NCBI RefSeq assembly: GCF_001541225.1
Contig: NZ_LMTS01000030.1
Location: forward strand, 1 to 64,000
Reading direction: 5' to 3'
DNA: 64,000 nt
Source of the DNA: Variovorax sp. WDL1
Lineage (GTDB): Bacteria; Pseudomonadota; Gammaproteobacteria; Burkholderiales; Burkholderiaceae_C
The notes beneath the pieces are model-generated. The model saw nothing but the letters and a program-made list of their open reading frames with translations, did not search any database and had not been told where the DNA came from. Positions 25,754 through 33,506 of this stretch are shown here, in pieces (within the stretch, counting starts at the first letter, position 1; every line of letters starts with the position of its first letter). The position numbers were made by a program, and so were the translations under genes.

Positions 25754-26719
25754 TCAGCGGTCGTCTTTGATATCGCCATTGCAGAAAGAATTTCTGACGG
25801 CCGCACGGTAGTCATGCTTGAGGCGCTTCAGGAATGAAGTATCACCGGCGCGCTGAAAACTGTGATAGGCGCCCGGATAAACATGAATTTCGGCTGATAC
25901 CCCCGATTGATTGAGCCGCAGTGCAAAATCAACATCCTCCTCGAGGAATAAATCCAGCGAACCGACAGCCAAAAACGTTGGAGGAAGTCCGTTCAAACTA
26001 CATGAATTGCCGGCGGCGGCATATGTCGGAATATCGACCTGCCCATACAAATTACCGAGATAGGCTTTCCAAGCAAAAATATTGCTGCCTTTGGTCCATA
26101 TGAATTCTCCTGAAAATGGGTTGCTTTTTCTTTTTATTTGATCCATGGGGTACTCGAGCATAGGTGCGATCAGGATCAGGAGGACGATCGAATAAAGACC
26201 CTCATCTCTCGCACGCAACGCCAGACTGGCCGCCAGACCACCACCCGCACTCTCGCCTTTAATAGCAATACGCGTCTTGTCGATCTGCAGCAGCGCCGCG
26301 TTGTGATACAGCCAGGCCAGCACTGCATGACAATCGTCCAGTGCAGCCGGGTATGGAAATTCCGGCGCAAGACGATAGGCAACGGAAACAATTGCACAGC
26401 CGCACGACAAGGCAAGTTCGATGTTTTCCTGAATATTGTCTTCGGGTTTGCCCAATAAATAGCCGCCGCCGTGAATATGAATAATTACCGGAAGCGCCAT
26501 CTTTTTAGACACTGGCCGAAAGACAAGCACGCGAATAGGCTGGCTTCCGCTATTCCACTCGATGTAGCGCTCCTCCACCTGAACTTCTTCAGTACCCCTG
26601 ATGTCGGCCGCAGGGCGGCTACCGCGTAGAAAGACGAGGCGTTCCTGCGTCATCTCGAGCGTGGGATATTGATCCAAAAATCCAGTCAACTCGGGATGCA
26701 CCAAATGACGAGTAGTCAT
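25754..26719 (-). CDS. Alpha/beta-hydrolase of the HSL (GDXG) family, probable esterase/lactonase
   Basis: Ser hydrolase of 321 residues. Oxyanion-hole motif HGGG (83-86), nucleophile elbow GESAGG (Ser157), acid in SLDLFLEEDVD (about 256) and His286 in GAYHSF: a complete triad in hormone-sensitive-lipase order. Family members cleave carboxylic esters, and the rhodococcal monoterpene epsilon-lactone hydrolase is a known HSL-type member. This gene lies in the same cluster as a Baeyer-Villiger monooxygenase, so lactone or ester cleavage after ring expansion is the natural suggestion (inferred). ATG at 26719 is used; the frame can extend 33 codons without homology. Local base composition is visibly more AT-rich than the surroundings, hinting at separate origin. 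Confidence 0.88.
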   Translation of the reverse strand: MTTRHLVHPELTGFLDQYPTLEMTQERLVFLRGSRPAADIRGTEEVQVEERYIEWNSGSQPIRVLVFRPVSKKMALPVIIHIHGGGYLLGKPEDNIQENIELALSCGCAIVSVAYRLAPEFPYPAALDDCHAVLAWLYHNAALLQIDKTRIAIKGESAGGGLAASLALRARDEGLYSIVLLILIAPMLEYPMDQIKRKSNPFSGEFIWTKGSNIFAWKAYLGNLYGQVDIPTYAAAGNSCSLNGLPPTFLAVGSLDLFLEEDVDFALRLNQSGVSAEIHVYPGAYHSFQRAGDTSFLKRLKHDYRAAVRNSFCNGDIKDDR

Positions 26720-27110
26720 GTTTTGTGTCTCTTTGATTCTTGATTCCGACTGGGGGCATTCAATAGGCACGACACCAAGTCGGAGGCATCTGAGAATACG
26801 AATGAGCAGAACGCTCAATATGGCCCAACATGCGCATGAGCAAATGCTACATGTTCATTGAATCAACGCAATCCGCACTTGGGGTCCAAAGGGTTGCAGA
26901 ATTAAGCGTCGCCATGCCTTGGGGTCATGGCTTCGTCGACCTGTCGTCGATTGCGCAGGTAAAATTTAGAGGCTTGAAAAAGGAGGGTTCAGAAGGATGT
27001 CCAACTTCTGACCCGTGCAGAGGTTCTCGAGCAGACTACGCAAGAGTCTGGAGCGAGGAGTTTCTGCCGCGCCTGCGTATCGTCAATGTAGATCGGCGCA
27101 GACGATGCGT
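26720..27110. other. Intergenic region upstream of the hydrolase gene
   Basis: 391 bases between SDR2 (stop at 27111) and the hydrolase start, both left-pointing. No frame shows family resemblance. It is more AT-rich than average and likely holds the promoter for the hydrolase-to-CoA-transferase series, but I see no unambiguous -35/-10 pair or hairpin terminator. Confidence 0.4.
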
Positions 27111-27881
27111 TCAGCGTTCGAGAAGCCCGCCAACGACAAAGCCGCCGTCCACAGCCAGCACCTGCCCGGTGATGTATGAACTTTGCTCCGAAGCCAAAAA
27201 AGAAACTGCAGCAGCAATTTCGTCTGCCGTCCCATAGCGGCGCATGGGAATTTGGCTGTGATAAAGCGCCCGCGTCTTGTCGGAATGACTCGCGCGTGTG
27301 AGGGGCGTATCGACCGGGCCCGGTGCGACTGCATTGCAAGTGATTCCGGAAAGAGCAAGTTCAATCGCTATCTGTTTGGTAAGCGAAATGATCGCCGCCT
27401 TGGACGGGCCGTATGCGGTACGCCCTACTGATGCCTTGATCCCCGCGATGGAGACAACATTGACAATGCGGCCCCAGTTCTCGCGCGCCATCATTCGTGC
27501 GGCATGTTGGGAACACAGAAAGGTCCCGGTGACGTTGACTTGCATCACCGCTTCCCAGTCTGCGAGAGAATAGTCAAGAAAGTAATTACCGCGCGCTATA
27601 CCTGCATTGTTGACCAAGATGTCGCAGCGACCGAATTCGCTTTCGATCTTGGCGAAGCCAGTAGACACCGATCCCGAATCACTGACATCCATGCAGAGGG
27701 ATGCAGCCTTAAACCCGGCTGCATGCATTCGCTTCACGGCGTTCTGTGCTCCTCCATCGTCCTTGTCGCCAATGACCACACTTACACCGCTGCGGCCGAG
27801 GTGATGGGAGACGGCCTCTCCGATGCCGCCAGCGCCACCGGTTACTAGGGCGACTCGATTTTTGACAACTGGCTCTTCCAT
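27111..27881 (-). CDS. Short-chain dehydrogenase/reductase (SDR) 2
   Basis: 256 residues, classical SDR: GGAGGIG cofactor loop (15-21), Asp39 in IGDKDD suggesting NAD(H) preference, NNAG (91-94), Ser144, Tyr157 and Lys161 (YGPSK), and TGQVLAVDGG near the end. It diverges from SDR1 enough to suggest a different step (FabG-like sequences such as GRIVNVVSIAGIKA). I prefer the ATG at 27881 over the upstream TTG at 27899. A LysR gene ends 182 nt upstream in the same direction. Likely to oxidise a hydroxy group in the degradation route, for example the hydroxy acid released by the hydrolase; this is inference. Confidence 0.85.
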   Translation of the reverse strand: MEEPVVKNRVALVTGGAGGIGEAVSHHLGRSGVSVVIGDKDDGGAQNAVKRMHAAGFKAASLCMDVSDSGSVSTGFAKIESEFGRCDILVNNAGIARGNYFLDYSLADWEAVMQVNVTGTFLCSQHAARMMARENWGRIVNVVSIAGIKASVGRTAYGPSKAAIISLTKQIAIELALSGITCNAVAPGPVDTPLTRASHSDKTRALYHSQIPMRRYGTADEIAAAVSFLASEQSSYITGQVLAVDGGFVVGGLLER

Positions 27882-28063
27882 GGTATCGGCGACTTTCAAG
27901 TTTTATGCAGCCAATCCGACTCACACATTTCAAGGTTGCTGCAAGCATGAGATTGCTCAAATATAGTGCTGGTCACAGGGTCCGGGTGCGAAGATCCTTA
28001 TGTCGGTTTGAACATAGCCATGCCTGCTGAACATACCCAACCCAGGCAGCCGTCATGGCTGCT

Positions 28064-28972
28064 TCAGGGAAGACGCTCGTAACCGAAGGATTCGGCGGAA
28101 TTGCACAGAAATTCAACAAAGCGTGCGGACAGGGAGGACAGCGGCGAGAACTTCGAAGTGATCAGGTATGCGAAAACCGGGATGTCTACGTGGATGTCCC
28201 GCACTTCCAGTCCAGCCCATGCGTCGTCATCCACGCTAAAGCTGTATACAAGCGCCACGCCGACACCCCGCCTTGCTAGCGCACAGGCGATGTCAGACCG
28301 GCTGACTTCCACGATGGGATCGGCGACTGCACCTGCGGCCTGGAATCGCTGGTTGATCTGGCTGGTGACGAACTGATCACTCATGAACGAAATCAGGGGC
28401 AGGTCCTTGAGATCGTCGATGGCCACGCGGTCCAGGGCTGCCAACCTGTGCCCCTTAGCGAAGGCAACCTTCAAGCGCCCAGTGAAAAGTGGCACGCAGT
28501 CGAGATTCGGATGATCGATCGGCCAGATGGAAAGACTGAACTCGGAAGATTTTCCAAGGAGCTCGGACGGCATCTCCTGGATCAGAGACGTCTTCACCGA
28601 AAACTGGACGCTTGGATCAGATTTGACAAAGTCGCTAATTGCAGAGGGAATGACGCTGAAGCTCAATGACGGGCTCGCGCAAAAAGCTACGCGCCCCCGC
28701 GCTGGGAGGCCCATTTTCTGAATCACCATTTCAACGCGTTCGGCCGCGTTGAAGACCTCACTCACGTCCCTGAACAGGGCGAGCGCATTCTCGGTCGGGC
28801 GCAAGGCGCCGCCAGTCCTGATGAACAGCGCGAATCCGATGCGCGACTCCAAGTGCGCCAGAGTTCGACTGACCACCGACTGGGAGACGAAGAGCATACG
28901 GGCAGCTGCGCTGACCGAGCCGGCCAGGATGATGGCTCGGAAGACCTCCATGTGGCGAAGCGTCATTTTCAT
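28064..28972 (-). CDS. LysR-type transcriptional regulator 2
   Basis: 302 residues from ATG 28972: winged helix (TLRHMEVFRAIILAGSVSAA then FVSQSVVSRTLAHLESRIGF), linker, and effector domain (GRVAFCASPSLSFSVIPSAI; VSRSDIACALARRGVGVALV). It belongs to the same subgroup as LysR 1 at 7837, with matching segments in the sensing domain, so the two may respond to related metabolites. It is in tandem with SDR2 and not divergent from any gene, which is less common for this family. An N-terminal extension of 20 residues is possible but lacks a start signal. Confidence 0.88.
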   Translation of the reverse strand: MKMTLRHMEVFRAIILAGSVSAAARMLFVSQSVVSRTLAHLESRIGFALFIRTGGALRPTENALALFRDVSEVFNAAERVEMVIQKMGLPARGRVAFCASPSLSFSVIPSAISDFVKSDPSVQFSVKTSLIQEMPSELLGKSSEFSLSIWPIDHPNLDCVPLFTGRLKVAFAKGHRLAALDRVAIDDLKDLPLISFMSDQFVTSQINQRFQAAGAVADPIVEVSRSDIACALARRGVGVALVYSFSVDDDAWAGLEVRDIHVDIPVFAYLITSKFSPLSSLSARFVEFLCNSAESFGYERLP

Positions 28973-29613
28973 CAGAACATGCCCTTGGATTCGGAAGATC
29001 CACAATATTTGATCATCGAGGTCCTCATCCACGAAGACCTGTGCCTGTCACACCTGCTACGCTGGCTTGGTTCGCGAACTACAGCATGTGGACATCACGC
29101 TCTACTTGTAGCCGGGCTTCGCGTCAGGGTGGAGATGAGATCGTCCTCGATGGCTTCGCTGACCCTGCTCAATGACATGGCCGAACCCGATGCCGGCGCA
29201 AGGAAGCCGGGGCGAGGCCCGCCCGATATGCGTACGCGAGGCAAAAAGGGCCGATAAATCCGCAGCGCCCGCGTCGAACACGACAAACGAACGCTTCCTA
29301 GACTGGCCTCCACCTGGATGGCGCAGGCGACATGCACCTGTCAGGCGTTGCTTCCTGGCCTTGCGGGGCTTGCCGACCATCCCGCAGCATCTCTCGGCCC
29401 CTGCCTCAGCGGGCTCCCTTCTATCGCGTGCTGCCACGCGCCTACGAGCGGTGCCGCAGCTGCGATCCTTGCGGCGGAGGTCTTTCGACGTAAGTTGGGT
29501 CGCCGGCTTGCGCCATTGCAAGCGCGGTGCGAGCCCTTGCCGTGAAGCAAGCGCCAGCCAGCGATCCGATCGTCGCAGGGATGTTCCGATTCGGCTACGC
29601 GGTTCCGCAAACG
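28973..29613. other. Stretch without a recognisable gene
   Basis: About 640 bases between LysR 2 and the beta-hydroxyacid dehydrogenase gene. Overlapping Arg/Pro-rich frames of 130-170 codons exist on both strands but none resembles a known protein or has a good ribosome-binding site. I see no IS ends or tRNA. It may be decayed coding DNA. The promoter of the LysR gene should lie at its left end. Confidence 0.4.
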
Positions 29614-30513
29614 TCACCTTGCAGGCTGTTGATTGAGCAGGAACTGATAAACGATTCCGTTGTCCTGGTCGCCATGGCCTGCATTGGCGCAGAGCTGGAA
29701 CAGGTGCGTCGCAGCGCCGCCCAGCACCGTGGCCGCGCCGGCTTCCATTGCTGCTTCTTGCGCCAACACCATGTCTTTCAACATCAGCTTTGTGGCAAAG
29801 CCGTTGCTGTAGTTGCGGCTGCTCGGCGATGTCGCGACGAGACCCGGGACGGGGCAGCTTTTGGTCAAGGCGAAGGACTGGGCGCTGCCCGACGATGCAA
29901 TGTCGAAGAAGACCTTGTCTTCAACACCCAGCTTGCGCGCTAGCACGAACGCTTCACTGATAGCGATCTTAATGATGCCCGCGGCCATGTTGTTGCAGAT
30001 TTTGGCCGCCTGCCCGGCTCCAGCCGGGCCCGCCAGCACGAGGTTCCTTCCAATGCCTTCAAGGACTGGCTTCACCAGGGCAAACACTTCAGCATCGCCG
30101 CCGACCATAATGGCCAAACTGCCCGCCTCCGCGCCACCAACCCCGCCCGACACAGGTGCGTCCAGCATGCGAACGCCTTTTGCCTGCGCCATGGCGTGCA
30201 ACCTGCGCGCGCTGGGCACGCCCGTGGTTGAACAGTCGATCAGGATATGCGACTTCGTGGCGTTGGCGATGATGCCGTCTGGTGCCTCGAACATGCCGAC
30301 CACGATCGGGCCATTCGGCAACATCGTGAAGATGATCTCCGAACGGGCCATGAGGTCGGCGATGCCAGTCGCGACGGTTCCGCCATGAGATGCAAATCGA
30401 GCCAGGGACTTCTGCGACAGGTCAAAGCCGCATACGACGTGCCCTTTGTTCAGCAGGTTTTCGGCCATGGGCAAACCCATGGCGCCGAGGCCGATAAAGC
30501 CGATGTTTGCCAT
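29614..30513 (-). CDS. Beta-hydroxyacid dehydrogenase, 3-hydroxyisobutyrate dehydrogenase family
   Basis: NAD(P)-dependent oxidoreductase of 299 residues acting on beta-hydroxy acids or semialdehydes. N-terminal Rossmann loop GLGAMG (8-13), the family signature DAPVSGG (118-124), and catalytic Lys171 in AAKICNNM; the all-helical C-terminal domain is complete. Family members include 3-hydroxyisobutyrate, tartronate-semialdehyde and succinic-semialdehyde enzymes; the sequence alone does not choose. It starts 11 nt after the carboxymuconolactone-decarboxylase-like gene, a clear two-gene unit. It could oxidise a downstream hydroxy acid of the cargo pathway. Confidence 0.88.
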   Translation of the reverse strand: MANIGFIGLGAMGLPMAENLLNKGHVVCGFDLSQKSLARFASHGGTVATGIADLMARSEIIFTMLPNGPIVVGMFEAPDGIIANATKSHILIDCSTTGVPSARRLHAMAQAKGVRMLDAPVSGGVGGAEAGSLAIMVGGDAEVFALVKPVLEGIGRNLVLAGPAGAGQAAKICNNMAAGIIKIAISEAFVLARKLGVEDKVFFDIASSGSAQSFALTKSCPVPGLVATSPSSRNYSNGFATKLMLKDMVLAQEAAMEAGAATVLGGAATHLFQLCANAGHGDQDNGIVYQFLLNQQPAR

Positions 30514-30524
30514 GGTCGACTCTC

Positions 30525-30911
30525 TTACGCCTTGGGAATCAAGTTCAGCTGGTTGAGAACTTCCTCTGCAGCGCGAAAGGCCTCAACGCCGGACGGCACT
30601 CCGCAGTAGATGGTGGCCTGAAGAAGTACTTCCTTGATCTCGTCCACCGTACAGCCATTGTTGATTGCACCAAGCACATGCATCTTGAGTTCAGCGCCTT
30701 TGCCGAGGGCCGTCAGCATGGCTAGCACCAGCATGCTACGTGTACGGGCGTCAAGTCCAGGCCGACCCCAGATCGTTCCAAAACAGTATTCCTCGACAAG
30801 GCCCCGCATTTCGACGTTGAAGGCATTCTGGGAAGCTTGGCGCTTCGCAAAATACTCCGCTCCAAGCACCTTCTGCAGTATCGAGAGGCCTAGTTCTTTG
30901 GTTTGATGCAT
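30525..30911 (-). CDS. Carboxymuconolactone decarboxylase (AhpD-like) family protein
   Basis: 128 residues covering the whole small helical domain: YFAKRQASQNAFNVEMRGLV, WGRPGLDARTRSMLVLAMLT, AELKMHVLGAINNGCTVDEI and KEVLLQATIYCGVPSGVEAF. The LDARTRS...LxxHxxxAxxxG pattern matches gamma-carboxymuconolactone decarboxylases (PcaC-like). The CxxC of AhpD peroxidase partners is absent, favouring a decarboxylase or lactone-acting role. ATG at 30911 (MHQTKELGLSIL) is chosen over an upstream in-frame codon at 30953. First gene of a unit with the beta-hydroxyacid dehydrogenase. Confidence 0.82.
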   Translation of the reverse strand: MHQTKELGLSILQKVLGAEYFAKRQASQNAFNVEMRGLVEEYCFGTIWGRPGLDARTRSMLVLAMLTALGKGAELKMHVLGAINNGCTVDEIKEVLLQATIYCGVPSGVEAFRAAEEVLNQLNLIPKA

Positions 30912-31370
30912 GCTGTACGTCCCAAATTTGATGGAGTTCTGAGAGGCAATCACTTGCCCGAAGACAGAATCTTAGTAACGACAGCAGAAGGTGGATTGGC
31001 GTTTTTTGAAAGCTGTATAGCCTCAGGGATGCCTGCGGAGTTCGCCCACGACCACGGCACGTCTCATGCAGGCTAGGTGTGGTGAGGCGAGGCGGCCCCG
31101 ACCTAAGCTTGGGCTGACGTCATTCAGCTAGCAGTGGCCGCCTCGTCCTCTGCAAAATCCGACACATGCTGGCTGACGGCCAAACGTAAGGACGCTAGGG
31201 GATGAGCGAATGAGAGCGCCACGAGGCCACGAGTACCAAGAGAGAGAAGACTGCTCTTGAATCCCACGGGGCCTTCACGCGTCAAATTGCGCTAAGCCGT
31301 CAATAGCCAGCTACCGGCAACCGGTCTGCAACGGCTACTCCGGGCGCTGACAACGTGACCACGCGCTACC
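30912..31370. other. Right boundary of the cargo region, no gene
   Basis: About 460 bases between the last cargo gene and the control region of kfrA copy 2. It contains the direct repeat AGGCGGCCCCG at 31090-31100 that also occurs at 5310-5320, and near 31317 the short dyad-like ACCGGCAACCGGT. No coding frame is convincing. The region probably includes the promoter of the left-pointing unit and the junction of cargo and backbone. Confidence 0.4.
31090..31100 (+). repeat. 11-bp direct repeat at the right edge of the cargo region
   Basis: Second copy of AGGCGGCCCCG (first at 5310-5320); the neighbouring bases to its right are also similar to those of the left copy. The pair brackets the 25.8-kb catabolic block in direct orientation. 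Confidence 0.3.
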
Positions 31371-31387
31371 TTTATTATCGTAAGTAA
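31371..31387 (+). promoter_or_regulatory. Conserved 17-bp element upstream of the second kfrA-like gene
   Basis: TTTATTATCGTAAGTAA matches 16 of 17 positions of the element at 4038-4054 before kfrA copy 1, although the surrounding leader sequences differ. It is 65 nt from the start codon. Conservation in otherwise divergent leaders suggests a functional site such as a promoter core or an operator. Confidence 0.5.
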
Positions 31388-31452
31388 ACAGGGCTGTGAT
31401 GCAACGACTGGGTTTGAGCCTGTCCGAGCGCCCATAGCCGCCAGGAGCACCC

Positions 31453-32562
31453 ATGGAAAGCATCAGTTCGAACGTCACCACCTTCGCGCCACGCGGCGGC
31501 CGTGGGATCCAGGAATCGCAGGTCTGGGAGGCCGCCGACGCGCTCGTGCACGAGGGTCTGCGCCCGACCATCGAGCGCGTGCGCCAGAAGATCGGCAGCG
31601 GCTCGCCCAACACCGTGAGCCCCATGCTGGAGCGCTGGTTTGCCACGCTCGGCAAGCGCCTGGACGGCCGCGGCGCCAACCTGGCCGACGGCGAGGCGCA
31701 CCAGTTGCCCCTGGCCGTCGTTCAGGCCGCCAAGCTGTTCTGGGAGGCCGCGCGCCGCGAGGCCGACCAGGTGCAGATTCAGAAGACCGAAGCGGCCCGG
31801 CGCGAGCTCGAGCTGCAGCGCGAAGCCCTTGCCCAGAAGGAATCGGAGCTGACCCAGCGCGAAGCCTCGTTCGAGCAGGCCCGCATCGCGCTCGATGAGG
31901 CGCTGGCCTCCTCGCGCCAGGCGGTCGCGGCGATCGAAGCCCAGATGCACACGCAGCAGCAGGAATCCGCACGCCTGCTCAGCGACTCGGAAGCCGAGGT
32001 CCGGCGCCTGCGCAAGGCGCTCGACGAGGCCGTGGCCAGCAAGGAAGCCCTGCGCGAGAAGGCAGCCATGGAACTGGGCGCGGCTCAGCGCGACGCGAAG
32101 GAAGCCGAGCAGCGCCACGTCTCGCACGAGCGCCGGCTCCTTGCCGACGTCGATCGCGAGCGGGTGGCCGCGGGCCAGGCTGCCGCCGAGCTCGCCAAGG
32201 AACAGAAGGCCCGGGCCGCAGAACATGAGGCTGCACGCTCCGCGCTGGCCGCGGCAGAGCAGGCGCTCCAAGCCGAGAAGTCCGCGCACCGCGAGGCGGC
32301 GGCCGGATGGTCCCGCCATGAGCAGGAGGGGAAGGTCGAACTTGCAATGTTGCGAGAGCGGGCCGCCGGGGCAGAGCACCGGGCGAACGACCTTGCCGCC
32401 CAGCTGCAGCGCCACCAGGACCAGGCTGAGAGGGAGATCGCGCAGCTGCGCGAGAGCCAAGCAGCCACAACTGCTGCGCTGCGCCAGATCGAGGCACGTA
32501 GTGCAGAGAACAATAAGTCTCCCACTGGCCGAACATCGCGAGCCAGGAAAGCCTCGGAATGA
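31453..32562 (+). CDS. kfrA: KfrA-like plasmid DNA-binding coiled-coil protein (copy 2)
   Basis: 369 residues with the same build as copy 1: N-terminal DNA-binding region (GRGIQESQVWEAADALVHEG, RPTIERVRQKIGSGSPNTV) and a long alanine-rich coiled coil (about 85-355), then a basic tail. Residues 15-75 are almost identical to copy 1; the last 100 residues are much less so. CAGGAG precedes the ATG. The two copies lie in direct orientation 26 kb apart on either side of the catabolic cargo. This protein is likely to bind sites common to both promoters; cross-regulation or mixed coiled-coil oligomers are possible but not shown. Confidence 0.85.
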   Translation: MESISSNVTTFAPRGGRGIQESQVWEAADALVHEGLRPTIERVRQKIGSGSPNTVSPMLERWFATLGKRLDGRGANLADGEAHQLPLAVVQAAKLFWEAARREADQVQIQKTEAARRELELQREALAQKESELTQREASFEQARIALDEALASSRQAVAAIEAQMHTQQQESARLLSDSEAEVRRLRKALDEAVASKEALREKAAMELGAAQRDAKEAEQRHVSHERRLLADVDRERVAAGQAAAELAKEQKARAAEHEAARSALAAAEQALQAEKSAHREAAAGWSRHEQEGKVELAMLRERAAGAEHRANDLAAQLQRHQDQAEREIAQLRESQAATTAALRQIEARSAENNKSPTGRTSRARKASE

Positions 32563-32725
32563 CGCGGCGGCTCTTTCTACCGGGCGCCGCCAACAGAAGC
32601 GCGTACGCGACGCCAAGGGGTCATATTCGGACTTTCGTGACCTATTCAATCAAGCGATAAAAGAATGCGGCTCGCGGCCTTTCAGCTGACGTTTGCCAAC
32701 CTCTCCTCCCAAAGAAGCGCCCCCA

Positions 32726-33403
32726 ATGACCAACGTCCCCCTTCCCTCCTATCCTTTCATCTCCAAACACGACGAGGAACACAAAGCCGCGTGCGAAGAG
32801 CGCTCCAGAGGCTTGGAAATCAGGCTCGAGTCGAAGCTGCAGGAGATGCGGGCTGCTGAGGTAACGCAGCGCGCGCACGAACGGTCAACCGAAATGCTCG
32901 ACCGAGCTGCAAGAGCGAAGAATGCCGCGAGCAAGGTTGAGTGGCTTATGAAAGCCATCGATATCGCCGTCGCTCCGTCGAAGGGATTGACTGCGTGTAG
33001 CAAAGGCTGCTCACACTGTTGCCACATTTCACTTGATATAAGCGAAGCCGAAGCCCGTGTCATTCACAAGGCGACCGGCCGCCGACTTGACGCGAAGGCT
33101 GGAATCGCAGGGGAGGAAGCCGAACGGGGCATCTCCGAGCGGCAGAAGCGAGCTACGGGCGTTGCTTGCCCGTTCCTTTCCAGAGTCGGCACCTGCACCA
33201 TCTACGACGTGCGTCCATTCAATTGTCGCTCCCACGTGAACGTCGATCAGGACGATCTCCTGTGCCGACTAACCACGGCCGAGGAAGATGAGAAGGTGGC
33301 CCGGGTGCCGTACTTGGAAATGCGTCATTACAAGGCGTCATATCGCTCGATCCTGGGTAGCGAGCAACGCTTCGCCGATATTCGCGGTTGGTTTCCGCGC
33401 TGA
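32726..33403 (+). CDS. YkgJ-family cysteine-cluster protein
   Basis: 225 residues. The Cys-rich core CSKGCSHCCHISLDISEAEA, CPFLSRVGTCTIYDVRPFNC and RSH matches the YkgJ-type zinc- or iron-chelating domain (CxxCxxCC...CPxL...CxxYxxRPxxCR). Function in the family is not established. The N-terminal 80 residues are charged, helical and specific to this protein. The ATG at 32726 is chosen; a TTG 11 codons upstream is possible. It is about 160 nt downstream of kfrA copy 2 and starts the backbone series of accessory genes. Confidence 0.75.
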   Translation: MTNVPLPSYPFISKHDEEHKAACEERSRGLEIRLESKLQEMRAAEVTQRAHERSTEMLDRAARAKNAASKVEWLMKAIDIAVAPSKGLTACSKGCSHCCHISLDISEAEARVIHKATGRRLDAKAGIAGEEAERGISERQKRATGVACPFLSRVGTCTIYDVRPFNCRSHVNVDQDDLLCRLTTAEEDEKVARVPYLEMRHYKASYRSILGSEQRFADIRGWFPR

Positions 33404-33506
33404 GCCGTTGCCGCTTGGCGGAGGGATGGAGAAAGAATTCCAGGGTTCGGACAGAGCCCTTACCGGTGCATCGAAGACCTCGCACGATCCTGCGACGATC
33501 GCCCTC

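Noticed and set aside
31375-32649. 424-codon open frame on the minus strand
   Set aside because: Antisense to kfrA copy 2. Its Leu/Arg/Gly repeats mirror the coiled-coil codons.
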